Shown: positions 1-8,345 of the stretch, in pieces
Position numbering within the stretch: the first letter of the stretch is position 1
Layout: each line of letters opens with the position of its first letter
NCBI GenBank assembly: GCA_946479985.1
Contig: CAMLIF010000072.1
Coordinates: forward strand, 1 to 20,539
Direction: 5' to 3'
Length of the DNA: 20,539 nucleotides
Source: an uncultured Flavobacteriales bacterium
GTDB lineage: Bacteria > Bacteroidota > Bacteroidia > Flavobacteriales > Crocinitomicaceae
Notes under the pieces: generated by a model
Database searches by the model: none
The model's input: only the letters and a program-made list of their open reading frames with translations
What the model was told of the DNA's origin: nothing
Translations under genes and position numbers: made by a program

Positions 1-59
1 CCGATGAATATTAATTTGAAACGTTCCTGCATATTAACCACTGTTCTTTATTTCCTAAA

Positions 60-584
60 TCAACTTACAACTGTAGTCTTGTCTCGGAACAAACGCATGA
101 TGATCATTCCAACGGCTGAAACGGCGAAAAAGATCAGCAAGAATGAGGGTGACGATGGATTCCCGGGTTTAGTCGATACAATCAGAATTTGCTCGTTGGT
201 TTTTTGTTCCTTCATGTTTTTTTCATATTCAATATACCATATCGAATCGCGAAGATGTTGTTGCTGCATATCGAATTGATGCTTGAAATAATCTATACTA
301 AGTTTGTCTTTATTTGTAATGTAATCAACTGAAATAACCCGCTGATTAGAATCTGTAACCTGCTTTACAATAGTAGAATCGTCGAGAAGCTCCCAATGAA
401 CAAAATTTTCAGTTATGGCTTCTTTATAAATTTCAGGCGGCATATAAATTTCACCGAAATTCGAATTCGGATCAATGAAATAATTCACTGCAGTTCCTGA
501 ATGGCTTTTATGAGCAATCGCTGGTGTTTGAGCTTGAATTTGTGTAAGGAAAATTGAAAATGAGGCAATCAATAAGTGTTTCAT
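60..584 (-). CDS. Exported protein of unknown function with C-terminal membrane anchor
   Basis: I do not recognise the family. The 174-residue protein starts with a clear signal peptide (residues 1 to about 18, ending QAQ). A soluble, Asp/Asn/Lys-rich middle part follows (about 20-140), then a Pro/Ser-rich stretch (PGNPSSPS). A single hydrophobic segment (about 148-165) comes next, with a short basic tail (RLFRDK). Such a layout would put the middle domain in the periplasm or outside the cytoplasmic membrane, held by the C-terminal helix. A sorting-type C-terminus cannot be excluded. The gene lies 50 bases after the cysteine peptidase gene on the same strand, so co-transcription is possible. 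That gap holds an inverted repeat (TGAACC at 595-600, GGTTCA at 624-629) of unknown role. The ATG at 584 is the only start that includes the signal peptide. Confidence 0.7.
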   Translation of the reverse strand: MKHLLIASFSIFLTQIQAQTPAIAHKSHSGTAVNYFIDPNSNFGEIYMPPEIYKEAITENFVHWELLDDSTIVKQVTDSNQRVISVDYITNKDKLSIDYFKHQFDMQQQHLRDSIWYIEYEKNMKEQKTNEQILIVSTKPGNPSSPSFLLIFFAVSAVGMIIMRLFRDKTTVVS

Positions 585-634
585 AAAATGAATTTGAACC
601 TTCTTACAATCACTTCACAATTTGGTTCACCGAT

Positions 635-1171
635 TTACTTCAATCTAACAAAATAACAATATTCCGGAATGATAAACGGCTGAACGCCATAACCATCGGT
701 ACTTGGATAAGACGAATGCAGAAACATCACATTATTTTTCCAATCTATATGATCTACAATTCCGCAATGTCCCCATGAGCGCGGGTACCAGAATTGAACA
801 AAATCGCCCGGAAGTACTTTTGACCAATCGTCAACCGGATCGCCTTTTTTATTGGAAATTAAAACATTGTAAACTCCTTTTGGCTCGGGAGAACCATTTT
901 CCATCCAACCGTAAACAGTATTCAGATCTTTTCGTGGTTGGTCTATACGAATATTTACCACATCCTCCTCGCTTAACGGAGTAAAATGTTCCAAAACGCC
1001 AATCACGAATTCGGTGCAAACAGCACTTTCGTATGTCGGAGAAATAGTTCTGCCATATTTGATCGCAGTATCCAGAACCTGCTGATTTCTTGGAGGAAGA
1101 ACCATAGTTGAATCTTGTGCGAAAGAAGCGAAAGACAAAATTAGAAAGGAAAGGAAGAAAGGTAGTTTCAT
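635..1171 (-). CDS. Secreted NlpC/P60- or CHAP-like cysteine peptidase/amidase
   Basis: The 178-residue protein has a signal peptide (about residues 1-18, ending SFAQ) and one catalytic-looking domain. The fold is suggested by the order of motifs: a Cys near the N-terminus (AVCTEF, Cys52), then LPGDFVQFW (120-128), then WGHCGIVDHI with His135, and a second His in FLHSS (His152). The order Cys, PGD-aromatic, H-x-GIV is that of NlpC/P60 and CHAP amidases, which cut peptide bonds in peptidoglycan or related substrates. The third catalytic residue is not clear to me. Substrate is inferred, not shown. The gene lies 42 bases after thiF on the same strand and may be read from the thiamine transcript, although nothing links it to thiamine. 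Confidence 0.7.
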   Translation of the reverse strand: MKLPFFLSFLILSFASFAQDSTMVLPPRNQQVLDTAIKYGRTISPTYESAVCTEFVIGVLEHFTPLSEEDVVNIRIDQPRKDLNTVYGWMENGSPEPKGVYNVLISNKKGDPVDDWSKVLPGDFVQFWYPRSWGHCGIVDHIDWKNNVMFLHSSYPSTDGYGVQPFIIPEYCYFVRLK

Positions 1172-1213
1172 AGGGATTCAGTTGTTCTAAATTAATTAGA
1201 AAAATCGATAACT

Positions 1214-1924
1214 CTAAAATTTGAGCTTTGTCATTTCTAGAGTCAGTAAATCGACAACCAGAAACCGGTTAACTCCAACCTCCAATTCCAGAATACATTT
1301 CAAAGCTTCATTTGCCATAAGCGTTCCGATAACTCCGGGCACAACACCTAAAACTCCGTTATCCGAACAATTAGGAACATCTTCTGCATTCGGAGGTTCG
1401 GGGAATAAATCACGTAAGTTCTTACTGCCTTTGTGGTTGAAAACGGCAAGTTGTCCCTGGAAACCAAGAATGCTTCCGTAAACAAGGGATTTATCCAGCT
1501 TAACACAAGTATCGTTCACAATATAGCGTGTCAGGAAATTGTCGCAGCCGTCAATAACCAAATCGAATGGTGAAATGAGTTCCTCGGCATTTTCATCCGT
1601 CAACGCACAATCGAAAATTTCAATTACAGCATCCGGATTCTGAGCGAGTGATCGTTCTTTTGCGACCTCCGATTTTTTTCTACCAACGTCCTGAGGCCCG
1701 TATAAAACCTGACGATGCAGGTTAGAATGCTCAATAATATCAAAATCAACTATTCCGATAGTTCCTACTCCACAGCTTACTAAATACTGAATCAGCGGAC
1801 AACCCAATCCTCCGGCACCAATCACCAAAACACGACTTTGCTTCAATTTAGCCTGTCCCGTCAAACCAACTTCGTCTAAAATGGTTTGTTTGGTGTATCG
1901 TTTCGATTCGTTTGGGCTAAACAT
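1214..1924 (-). CDS. thiF: ThiF/MoeB-family E1-like adenylyltransferase for ThiS
   Basis: This enzyme adenylates the C-terminal Gly-Gly of the sulfur carrier ThiS, preparing it for sulfur transfer in thiazole synthesis. The 236-residue protein has the ATP-binding loop GAGGLG (36-41), the arginine of NLHRQ (Arg71), DGCDN (125-129), and a conserved Cys in PNCSDNGVLG (Cys186), the position of the catalytic Cys in MoeB-type E1 proteins. Both zinc Cys pairs of E. coli ThiF/MoeB are missing: the first region reads RDLFPEPP and the protein ends at the point where the second CxxC would follow. I chose the ATG at 1924. It overlaps the thiH stop by 8 bases, has GAGG upstream, and gives the normal family N-terminus (RYTKQ). 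An upstream ATG at 1999 would add 25 residues encoded inside thiH. It is last in the thiamine operon. Confidence 0.93.
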   Translation of the reverse strand: MFSPNESKRYTKQTILDEVGLTGQAKLKQSRVLVIGAGGLGCPLIQYLVSCGVGTIGIVDFDIIEHSNLHRQVLYGPQDVGRKKSEVAKERSLAQNPDAVIEIFDCALTDENAEELISPFDLVIDGCDNFLTRYIVNDTCVKLDKSLVYGSILGFQGQLAVFNHKGSKNLRDLFPEPPNAEDVPNCSDNGVLGVVPGVIGTLMANEALKCILELEVGVNRFLVVDLLTLEMTKLKF

Positions 1925-3059
1925 TTGCAGCTTCCTCAACTTGTTTAGGTGAAAAGAAGCTTCTGTCCCAATCTTTCCAAACAGCTTCGTAACCGGCATT
2001 CCGGATCAATTCGGAAATTTCTTCCACACTTCTTTCATCTGAAATTTCAAATTGTTCCAGTGATTCAGGTTCAACCACATAACCACCCGGATTTGTTTTT
2101 GATCCGGCACTCATAGTTGTTACTCCAAGCGGAATTACGTGATTTCTGAAGTTCTCCGATTCCCGGGTAGAAATGGAAAGTTCAACATCTTCGTTCAACA
2201 ACCGGTATGCACAAAGCAGTTGAACTAATTCTTTATCTCCAACTACAACATTAGGCTCAATAATTCCTTCTGCAGGGCGCATTCTCGGAAATGAGATAGA
2301 ATATTTTGTTTGCCAGTATTTTCGCTGTAAAAAGTCTAAATGCATAGCGCAGTAGAACGAATCTGTGCGCCAATCTTCCAAACCAAGTAAAACTCCCAAA
2401 CCAATTTTGTGAATTCCGGCATCACCGCAACGTTCCGGTGTATCTAATCTGTAGTTGAAATTTGACTTTTTCCCTTTCGGATGGTATGCTTTATAAACAT
2501 CCTGATGATACGTTTCCTGGTAAACCAAAACGGAGTAAACTCCGGCTTCGTGCAATTCAGCATATTCATCCGTATCTAAAGGCTGGACTTCGATAGAAAT
2601 ATTCGCAAATTCATTTCGGATCAATTCCATCACATGTTTAAAATAGGTCATGTGAACAGTCTGATTCGCCTCACCGGTAACCAACAAAATATGATTAAAT
2701 CCTTTTTCTTTCAGGTAAGCAACTTCCTGCAGAATTTCTGCATCAGTCAGTGTTTTACGCTTGATCTTATTATCGAAACTGAAGCCGCAATACGTGCAAA
2801 TATTATTGCATTCGTTGCTCAGATACATGGGCGTATAGAGCTGAATGGTTTTCCCGAAACGTTTCTTTGTTAACTCATGACTTTGCTTTGCCATTTGTTC
2901 CAAGTACGGTTCTGCGGCAGGAGAAATCAATGCTTTGAAATCTTCTAAGTTTCGTTTTTTAGATGACAAAGCGTGCTCCACATCACGCGCTGTTTTAGCG
3001 TAGATCGAAGACTTTATTTCGTCCCAGTTTGTATTGCTGAATATTTCTGTGAAACTCAT
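1917..3059 (-). CDS. thiH: ThiH, radical SAM 2-iminoacetate synthase
   Basis: ThiH cleaves tyrosine with a 5'-deoxyadenosyl radical, giving p-cresol and the dehydroglycine (2-iminoacetate) that ThiG builds into the thiazole ring. The 380-residue length is normal. The [4Fe-4S]/SAM motif is CNNICTYC (Cys84, Cys88, Cys91), the CX3CX2C spacing of radical SAM enzymes, followed by GFSFDNKIKRKTL, typical of ThiH. Other family segments seen are LLVTGEA, VYQETYH and FPRMRPAEG. Use of ThiH rather than the oxygen-using glycine oxidase ThiO means the pathway depends on an oxygen-sensitive cluster. The gene overlaps thiF by 8 bases downstream. Upstream, a 58-base gap to thiG holds a palindromic repeat. 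Confidence 0.97.
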   Translation of the reverse strand: MSFTEIFSNTNWDEIKSSIYAKTARDVEHALSSKKRNLEDFKALISPAAEPYLEQMAKQSHELTKKRFGKTIQLYTPMYLSNECNNICTYCGFSFDNKIKRKTLTDAEILQEVAYLKEKGFNHILLVTGEANQTVHMTYFKHVMELIRNEFANISIEVQPLDTDEYAELHEAGVYSVLVYQETYHQDVYKAYHPKGKKSNFNYRLDTPERCGDAGIHKIGLGVLLGLEDWRTDSFYCAMHLDFLQRKYWQTKYSISFPRMRPAEGIIEPNVVVGDKELVQLLCAYRLLNEDVELSISTRESENFRNHVIPLGVTTMSAGSKTNPGGYVVEPESLEQFEISDERSVEEISELIRNAGYEAVWKDWDRSFFSPKQVEEAANV

Positions 3060-3076
3060 GTTCGCTTTTTCTTTAG

Positions 3077-3110
3077 CCCTCCCCCTTAATCCCCCTCCAA
3101 AGGGGGAGAT
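3077..3110. repeat. C-rich/G-rich palindromic intergenic repeat, intact copy
   Basis: The thiH-thiG gap holds a low-complexity element. Its left arm CTCCCCCTT (3079-3087) and right arm AAGGGGGAG (3100-3108) are exact reverse complements, giving a 9-bp stem around a 12-base loop that contains a second C5 run (3091-3095). The right arm ends 9 bases before the thiG stop codon as read on the plus strand. Similar C-rich/G-rich elements are widespread between genes in Bacteroidota genomes (general knowledge; copy number here not tested). A split, degenerate copy lies between thiS and thiC. In the thi mRNA it would form a strong hairpin with no following U-run, so it could stabilise the upstream mRNA or lower thiH expression. 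Confidence 0.75.
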
Positions 3111-3117
3111 GGATGAT

Positions 3118-3882
3118 TTATAAATTCAAAAAACCTGTAAGCGGACTGGAAGCACTTGCCGAACGGGAAACACTGCCCAAACCTGATTCATAAGCCATTC
3201 TTCCCGCCTCTACCGCCATTTTAAACGCTAAAGCCATTTCTGCCGGGTTTCCTGCAACGGCAATCGCTGTGTTTACCAAAACAGCATCTGCACCTAATTC
3301 CATCGCGTGCGCGGCATGAGAAGGTGAACCAATTCCTGCATCAACAATTACCGGAACACGGCTTTGTTCGATGATTATTTCCAGAAAATCGAGGGTTTTC
3401 AGTCCTTTATTCGTTCCAATCGGAGCACCAAGCGGCATGACAGCAGCGGTTCCTGCATCTTCGAGGCGTTTACACAAAACCGGATCAGCATGAATGTAGG
3501 GCAGAACCACAAATCCCAGTTTTGCCAGTTCTTCAGTTGCTTTTAATGTTTCAATCGGATCCGGAAGCAAATATCTCGGATCCGGGTGAATTTCGAGTTT
3601 CAGCCAGTTCGTTTCCATTGCTTCGCGTGCCAATTGTGCAGCAAAAACGGCTTCTTTAGCGTTTCTTGCTCCCGAAGTATTTGGTAATAAATTTATATGA
3701 CTGTGTTTCAAATGCGATAGTAAATCGTCGGTTTCCGTTTCCAGATCAACGCGTTTCAATGCCACTGTCACCAATTCGGAAGCCGAAGCTAAAACAGCCT
3801 GCTCCATTTGCAAAGAAGAACCAAATTTTCCGGTTCCTAAAAACAAACGCGACTTAAACTCTTTATCTGCTATCTTAAGCAT
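3118..3882 (-). CDS. thiG: ThiG, thiazole synthase
   Basis: ThiG condenses 1-deoxy-D-xylulose 5-phosphate, the ThiH product and sulfur from ThiS thiocarboxylate into the thiazole phosphate. The 254-residue protein is full length. Signature segments include LFLGTGKF (13-20), [15 protein letters not shown] (65-79), [10 protein letters not shown] (93-102) with the Schiff-base lysine Lys95, [14 protein letters not shown], and [20 protein letters not shown] in the phosphate-binding half of the barrel. The ATG at 3882 overlaps the thiE stop by 8 bases, so translation is probably coupled. It lies upstream of thiH, and ThiG usually works as a complex with ThiH. Confidence 0.97.
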   Translation of the reverse strand: MLKIADKEFKSRLFLGTGKFGSSLQMEQAVLASASELVTVALKRVDLETETDDLLSHLKHSHINLLPNTSGARNAKEAVFAAQLAREAMETNWLKLEIHPDPRYLLPDPIETLKATEELAKLGFVVLPYIHADPVLCKRLEDAGTAAVMPLGAPIGTNKGLKTLDFLEIIIEQSRVPVIVDAGIGSPSHAAHAMELGADAVLVNTAIAVAGNPAEMALAFKMAVEAGRMAYESGLGSVSRSASASSPLTGFLNL

Positions 3883-4504
3883 AATTCAATTTTTCTTCAA
3901 TTTGACTAACTAATTTGGCTCGTGAGGTCGAATTGGTAATCATTCCTGAAACAGCAATCCCATAAACTCCTGTTTTTCGAAGTAATTCCACATCATTTCC
4001 AACGATTCCTCCAATTGCATAAATCGGAATGGATAAACCAAGTATTTCAAGCTCCTTTCCTACTCTTTGGTAACCTTCGAAACCTAAAAGCGGACTCAAT
4101 TTTTCTTTTGTCTCAGTATAACGTAACGGTCCAAGTCCAACATAATCGCATTTTTCTTCAATTCGCTGTAAAACATCTTCCAGGGTATTTGCGGTTCCAC
4201 CAATAATTTTGTCGAATCCAAGCCAATCTCTTGCTTCTTTCACCGACATATCGTCTAAACCTAAATGAACACCATCAGCGGCAACTTTCAACGCTAATTC
4301 AACAGAATCATTAATGATCAATGTTGCATTTGCCTGATTGCACCAGTTTCGGGCTTGTTGTGCAACTTCCATAATTTCCTCTTTTGTACCATTTTTATAG
4401 CGCACCTGAATGAATTTACATCCAGCCTCAAGGGCATCGAGAATGTTTTTCTTCTGCTCATCAACTGTTTGACCTTGTGAGATATATTGTACTCTATGCA
4501 ACAT
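3875..4504 (-). CDS. thiE: ThiE, thiamine phosphate synthase
   Basis: ThiE joins HMP-PP and thiazole phosphate to give thiamine phosphate. All usual ligands are visible in this 209-residue protein: the HMP-PP site QVRYK (33-37), INDSVELA (64-71) and [10 protein letters not shown] (76-85), then GGTANT (102-107), [11 protein letters not shown] (123-133) with the residues that contact thiazole phosphate, and AIGGI (163-167). This makes it the true synthase, in contrast to the divergent paralogue two genes upstream. The ATG at 4504 overlaps the thiD stop by 11 bases, and the 3' end overlaps thiG by 8 bases. Confidence 0.95.
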   Translation of the reverse strand: MLHRVQYISQGQTVDEQKKNILDALEAGCKFIQVRYKNGTKEEIMEVAQQARNWCNQANATLIINDSVELALKVAADGVHLGLDDMSVKEARDWLGFDKIIGGTANTLEDVLQRIEEKCDYVGLGPLRYTETKEKLSPLLGFEGYQRVGKELEILGLSIPIYAIGGIVGNDVELLRKTGVYGIAVSGMITNSTSRAKLVSQIEEKLNYA

Positions 4505-5246
4505 GATAAGCTAATAAATGTGAATTACTTTTTAATCTGTTTTCAATATACTGTTTGCCGGATTTACATGATTCCACAAGAGAATTACCCAACGATAAAT
4601 TAGCGGCTATAGCCGCTGAAAGAATACAACCTGAACCATGTTTAGCAGAAAAATCTCCCTCTCCACCCACAATTTCCGTTGCTGCTTTCTTTTCGATCAA
4701 CAAATCCAACCCAAGTTTCACAGAACTGTGTCCGCCTTTCAGAAGAACAGCACAATTTTCACTTAATGAAAAAGCCGATTCAATTTCGTCCTCGTTATTC
4801 CCCAGTATTCTCGCTTCATTCGTATTCGGAGTAACTAGAAATATCCTTTCCAAAATTTCGTCCAGCAACGAACGCTCTATTGTTTTATGCAGTACTTTCC
4901 CTGAAGAAGCAGCAATAACAGGGTCCCAAATGATCTTGCAGTTACTCTGTCTGTTTTTAATGAACAAACAGATTTGTTTCAATACTTCGAGATTTTCTAC
5001 AATTCCAATCTTCACGGCCTTTACATCGTATTTACTAAAAATCGGCTCCATTTGAGCTTTCATTCCATTGAAACACACCCATTCAACAGCTTTAAAATCG
5101 TTTTCTGTTTGAATGGTATTTGCAGAAAGAATTCCCATTCCAAGCACCTGATGCTGCTCGAAAGTCTTAATATCTGCCAGGATTCCTGCTCCTCCCGTTG
5201 GATCAAAGCCGGCAATACTCAATACAATTGGGCGATCATAGTTCAT
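4494..5246 (-). CDS. thiD: ThiD, HMP/HMP-P kinase
   Basis: ThiD phosphorylates hydroxymethylpyrimidine (phosphate) to HMP-PP for ThiE. With the ATG at 5246 the protein has 250 residues. The ribokinase-fold motifs are GFDPTGGAG (13-21), SANTIQTEND (41-50), the WDPVIAASSG loop (107-116), TPNTNEA (139-145), LLKGGH (168-173) and the ATP/anion-hole motif HGSGC (203-207). I chose 5246 because it comes one base after the tenI-like stop and gives the family N-terminus. An in-frame ATG at 5276 would add ten lysine-rich residues from inside the neighbouring gene. No fused ThiE or TenA domain is present. Confidence 0.95.
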   Translation of the reverse strand: MNYDRPIVLSIAGFDPTGGAGILADIKTFEQHQVLGMGILSANTIQTENDFKAVEWVCFNGMKAQMEPIFSKYDVKAVKIGIVENLEVLKQICLFIKNRQSNCKIIWDPVIAASSGKVLHKTIERSLLDEILERIFLVTPNTNEARILGNNEDEIESAFSLSENCAVLLKGGHSSVKLGLDLLIEKKAATEIVGGEGDFSAKHGSGCILSAAIAANLSLGNSLVESCKSGKQYIENRLKSNSHLLAYHVA

Positions 5247-5247
5247 T

Positions 5248-5849
5248 TTATACTTCAATTTTGCTTTCCATTGCATTCCGGATTTTCTGAAACGCCTTCA
5301 CCGGCTCTTCACTTTCCCAAATGGATCCTAAAACAGCAAATCCGTCGTATCCCAAATCCATGGCATCATGAATATTGGCAGAATGTATGCCTCCAAGCCC
5401 GATTAATTTAATTGGCTTTGCAGAATCCCTCTCACTAAGGTCGAAAGGAACGGCTTTGCAGCCAGGCTTTGAAATACTATCAAAAACAGGACTTATGAAC
5501 GCATACTCAAAAAAGTCGGGCAACTCATTAAAAGTTTCCAAACTATGCACAGAAGTAGAATAGATTTCAGTCTCCGAGCGATTCTTCCATTTTTTCTTTT
5601 CCCATTTTTTCCGGTCTTCTTCGGTGAAATGGAATCTTTGAATCCCCATGGAGCGTGCAATATCATGATTGTGATTTGCAACAATCCGGGGAAGGTAATC
5701 GCTTTCAACGCCAGCTATCAAGCCGCGTAAATCTTCTTCTGATATGTTGTGATGGCGAATATGATACAGTTCCATCCCGCTTTCAAACAAGCGGTTGATC
5801 TCTGCAGATTCGCGCAAATACAACTGATGATCAGAGATTACAATTAACA

Positions 5850-5850
<1 letters not shown>
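5248..5850 (-). CDS. TenI-like thiazole tautomerase (divergent ThiE paralogue)
   Basis: The 200-residue protein has the ThiE/TenI barrel outline (ELYHIRHHN at the first strands, IGLGGI at 150-155), but lacks the HMP-PP ligands of ThiE. The expected ADGVHLG-type segment reads QRFHFTEED, and GGTANT is replaced by SVHSLE (100-105). In Bacillus subtilis TenI the same SVHSLE motif carries the catalytic His (His122), which isomerises the thiazole carboxylate made by ThiG. The match is His102 here. It is followed by FISPVFDSISKPG, where TenI also has a VF-x-D/S segment. I infer a tautomerase rather than a second thiamine phosphate synthase. Its ATG shares one base with the thiC stop (TAATG), so it is tightly coupled to thiC. 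A residual synthase role cannot be excluded. Confidence 0.75.
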
Positions 5851-7721
<1,871 letters not shown>

Positions 7722-7725
7722 TCAA

Positions 7726-7784
7726 TGCCTTCCCCTTAAACCCAATTTCGGCCGGTTCAATACATCGCCTCCAAAGGGTGAGAT
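7726..7784. repeat. Degenerate copy of the C-rich/G-rich repeat, split by about 24 bases
   Basis: The thiS-thiC gap holds two half-matches to the repeat at 3077-3110. The left part reads CCTTCCCCTTAAACCC (7728-7743), and the right part CCTCCAAAGGGTGAGAT (7768-7784) matches the other half with one change. About 24 unrelated bases, including a CGGCCG core, separate them. The inner bases take part in a second inverted repeat, TTTCGGCC (7746-7753) with GGCCGAAA (7817-7824), which would fold just after the thiS stop codon in the mRNA. The left arm has drifted, so the original stem is weakened. Confidence 0.55.
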
Positions 7785-7825
7785 AAATCCACGTTCAACA
7801 ATACTAAGTCCGCCGTGGCCGAAAG

Positions 7826-8029
7826 CTATCCTCCTTGAGTAGCTTTAATAATTAATACTTCATCGTTTTCATTCACAATCACTTCAGACCACGAAGTTCT
7901 GGGAACTACCTGTCCGTTAACAGCAACTGCAACGCCATTTTGTTTTTCTCCTAACTGTTGGGAAACAAGGTTGGAAAGCACTGTGTGCAATTCCACTTCT
8001 ACAATCTGATTATTTAGAGATATTGTCAT
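7826..8029 (-). CDS. thiS: ThiS sulfur carrier protein
   Basis: ThiS is the ubiquitin-like sulfur carrier. ThiF adenylates its C-terminal glycine, which is then converted to a thiocarboxylate that donates sulfur to ThiG. The protein has 67 residues and ends in the required Gly-Gly (KATQGG). Typical features are VAVNGQVVPRTSW in the middle and DEVLIIKATQGG at the end. It is first in the operon, behind the TPP riboswitch. No Shine-Dalgarno sequence is visible before the ATG at 8029. The start codon sits inside a predicted hairpin (8020-8030 with 8059-8069), which points to control of translation initiation. Confidence 0.95.
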   Translation of the reverse strand: MTISLNNQIVEVELHTVLSNLVSQQLGEKQNGVAVAVNGQVVPRTSWSEVIVNENDEVLIIKATQGG

Positions 8030-8069
8030 TTCTAAAACTGTAATATACGTACTTTAGGAATGACAACAC
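8020..8069 (-). promoter_or_regulatory. Predicted start-codon-sequestering hairpin (riboswitch expression platform)
   Basis: In the thi mRNA, TTGTCATT (8066 down to 8059) is exactly complementary to AATGACAA (8030 down to 8023), which contains the thiS ATG. The stem extends to 11 pairs with two G-U pairs. The 28-base loop holds CCTAAAGT (8058 down to 8051), the exact complement of the 5' P1 strand of the riboswitch. These pairings are read directly from the sequence. That they form the switch is inference. Confidence 0.5.
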
Positions 8070-8083
8070 AGACTGTTTTCATT

Positions 8084-8165
8084 AACTTTTCCCTACGTCA
8101 GTGCAAACTGCATCAGGTTCAAAGGGTATTTCTCAGTCCGTATTGCAACGGGCACCCCTAAAGTT
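8084..8165 (-). ncRNA. TPP riboswitch (THI element)
   Basis: On the minus strand the leader of thiS carries the conserved THI-box blocks in order: AGGGGTGCCC (8159 down to 8150), CTGAGAAATACCC (the CTGAGA core is 8136 down to 8131), the pyrophosphate-sensing ACCTGAT (8118 down to 8112), and CGTAGGGAA (8097 down to 8089). The P1 helix closes with AACTTT (8165-8160) against AAAGTT (8089-8084). It should bind thiamine pyrophosphate and repress the downstream operon. No U-tract terminator is visible between it and thiS, so translational control is favoured. Confidence 0.95.
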
Positions 8166-8171
8166 TTGTAT

Positions 8172-8224
8172 CGCTTGTGCCTTAGCTTATGCTTACGCCA
8201 AAGCTTTAACATAGGCGCACAGCG
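8172..8224 (-). other. Imperfect hairpin upstream of the riboswitch, near the predicted mRNA 5' end
   Basis: CGCTTGTGC (8172-8180) pairs with GCACAGCG (8217-8224), giving 8 bp with one bulged base. A further 5-bp inner stem is formed by 8184-8188 with 8201-8205. Judged from the -7 box at 8231-8238, transcription would start close to 8224, so this hairpin could form the very 5' end of the thi mRNA. It is not part of the TPP aptamer. Confidence 0.5.
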
Positions 8225-8230
8225 ACGGTA

Positions 8231-8238
8231 CAAAGATA
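8231..8238 (-). promoter_or_regulatory. Bacteroidota-type -7 promoter box of the thiamine operon
   Basis: The minus strand reads TATCTTTG, a perfect match to the TAnnTTTG -7 consensus of Bacteroidota sigma-ABfA promoters. It lies 66 bases upstream of the riboswitch and about 200 bases from the thiS ATG. No clear TTTG -33 element is seen at the usual distance, only an AT-rich stretch. Confidence 0.65.
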
Positions 8239-8277
8239 CAAGAGTTAATTTAGAATTGGAAAAAGAAAGTTAAATGA

Positions 8278-8310
8278 TTTTCTTAAAAGAAAATTTAAGA
8301 AGCTTTCTTA
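8278..8310. repeat. Two adjacent short inverted repeats in the thi / WG-protein divergent region
   Basis: TTTTCTT (8278-8284) and AAGAAAA (8287-8293) form one inverted repeat. TAAGAA (8296-8301) and TTCTTA (8305-8310) form a second one immediately after it. They lie between the divergent thi promoter and the WG-repeat gene and overlap a near-consensus plus-strand -7 box (TTAATTTG, 8308-8315). They could be an operator or simply AT-rich chance structure. Confidence 0.3.
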
Positions 8311-8345
8311 ATTTGGCTGTGTAAACTAAACTTCAACTAGAGAAA

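Noticed and set aside
4..279. Plus-strand 91-codon frame at the window start
   Set aside because: It is a shadow of the exported protein on the minus strand. It lacks a ribosome site, and its Cys-rich end is an artefact.
595..629. TGAACC/GGTTCA inverted repeat as a terminator
   Set aside because: It has only 6 bp around a 23-base loop and no U-run. It is too weak to call.
1925..1999. Longer thiF reading from an ATG at 1999
   Set aside because: It would add 25 residues encoded inside thiH. The ATG at 1924, overlapping the thiH stop and preceded by GAGG, gives the normal N-terminus.
3079..3108. The G/C-rich palindrome as a Rho-independent terminator of the thi operon
   Set aside because: The stem is followed by no U-run on the minus strand. 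thiH and thiF downstream have no promoter that I can see.
4555..5411. Plus-strand open frames of 166 and 145 codons opposite thiD and the TenI-like gene
   Set aside because: They run antisense through clearly conserved enzymes, have Ser/Phe/Ile-rich translations without motifs, and have no ribosome site.
8084..8165. Transcription-terminating riboswitch
   Set aside because: No stem followed by a U-tract lies between the aptamer and the thiS ATG. The start-codon hairpin fits better.
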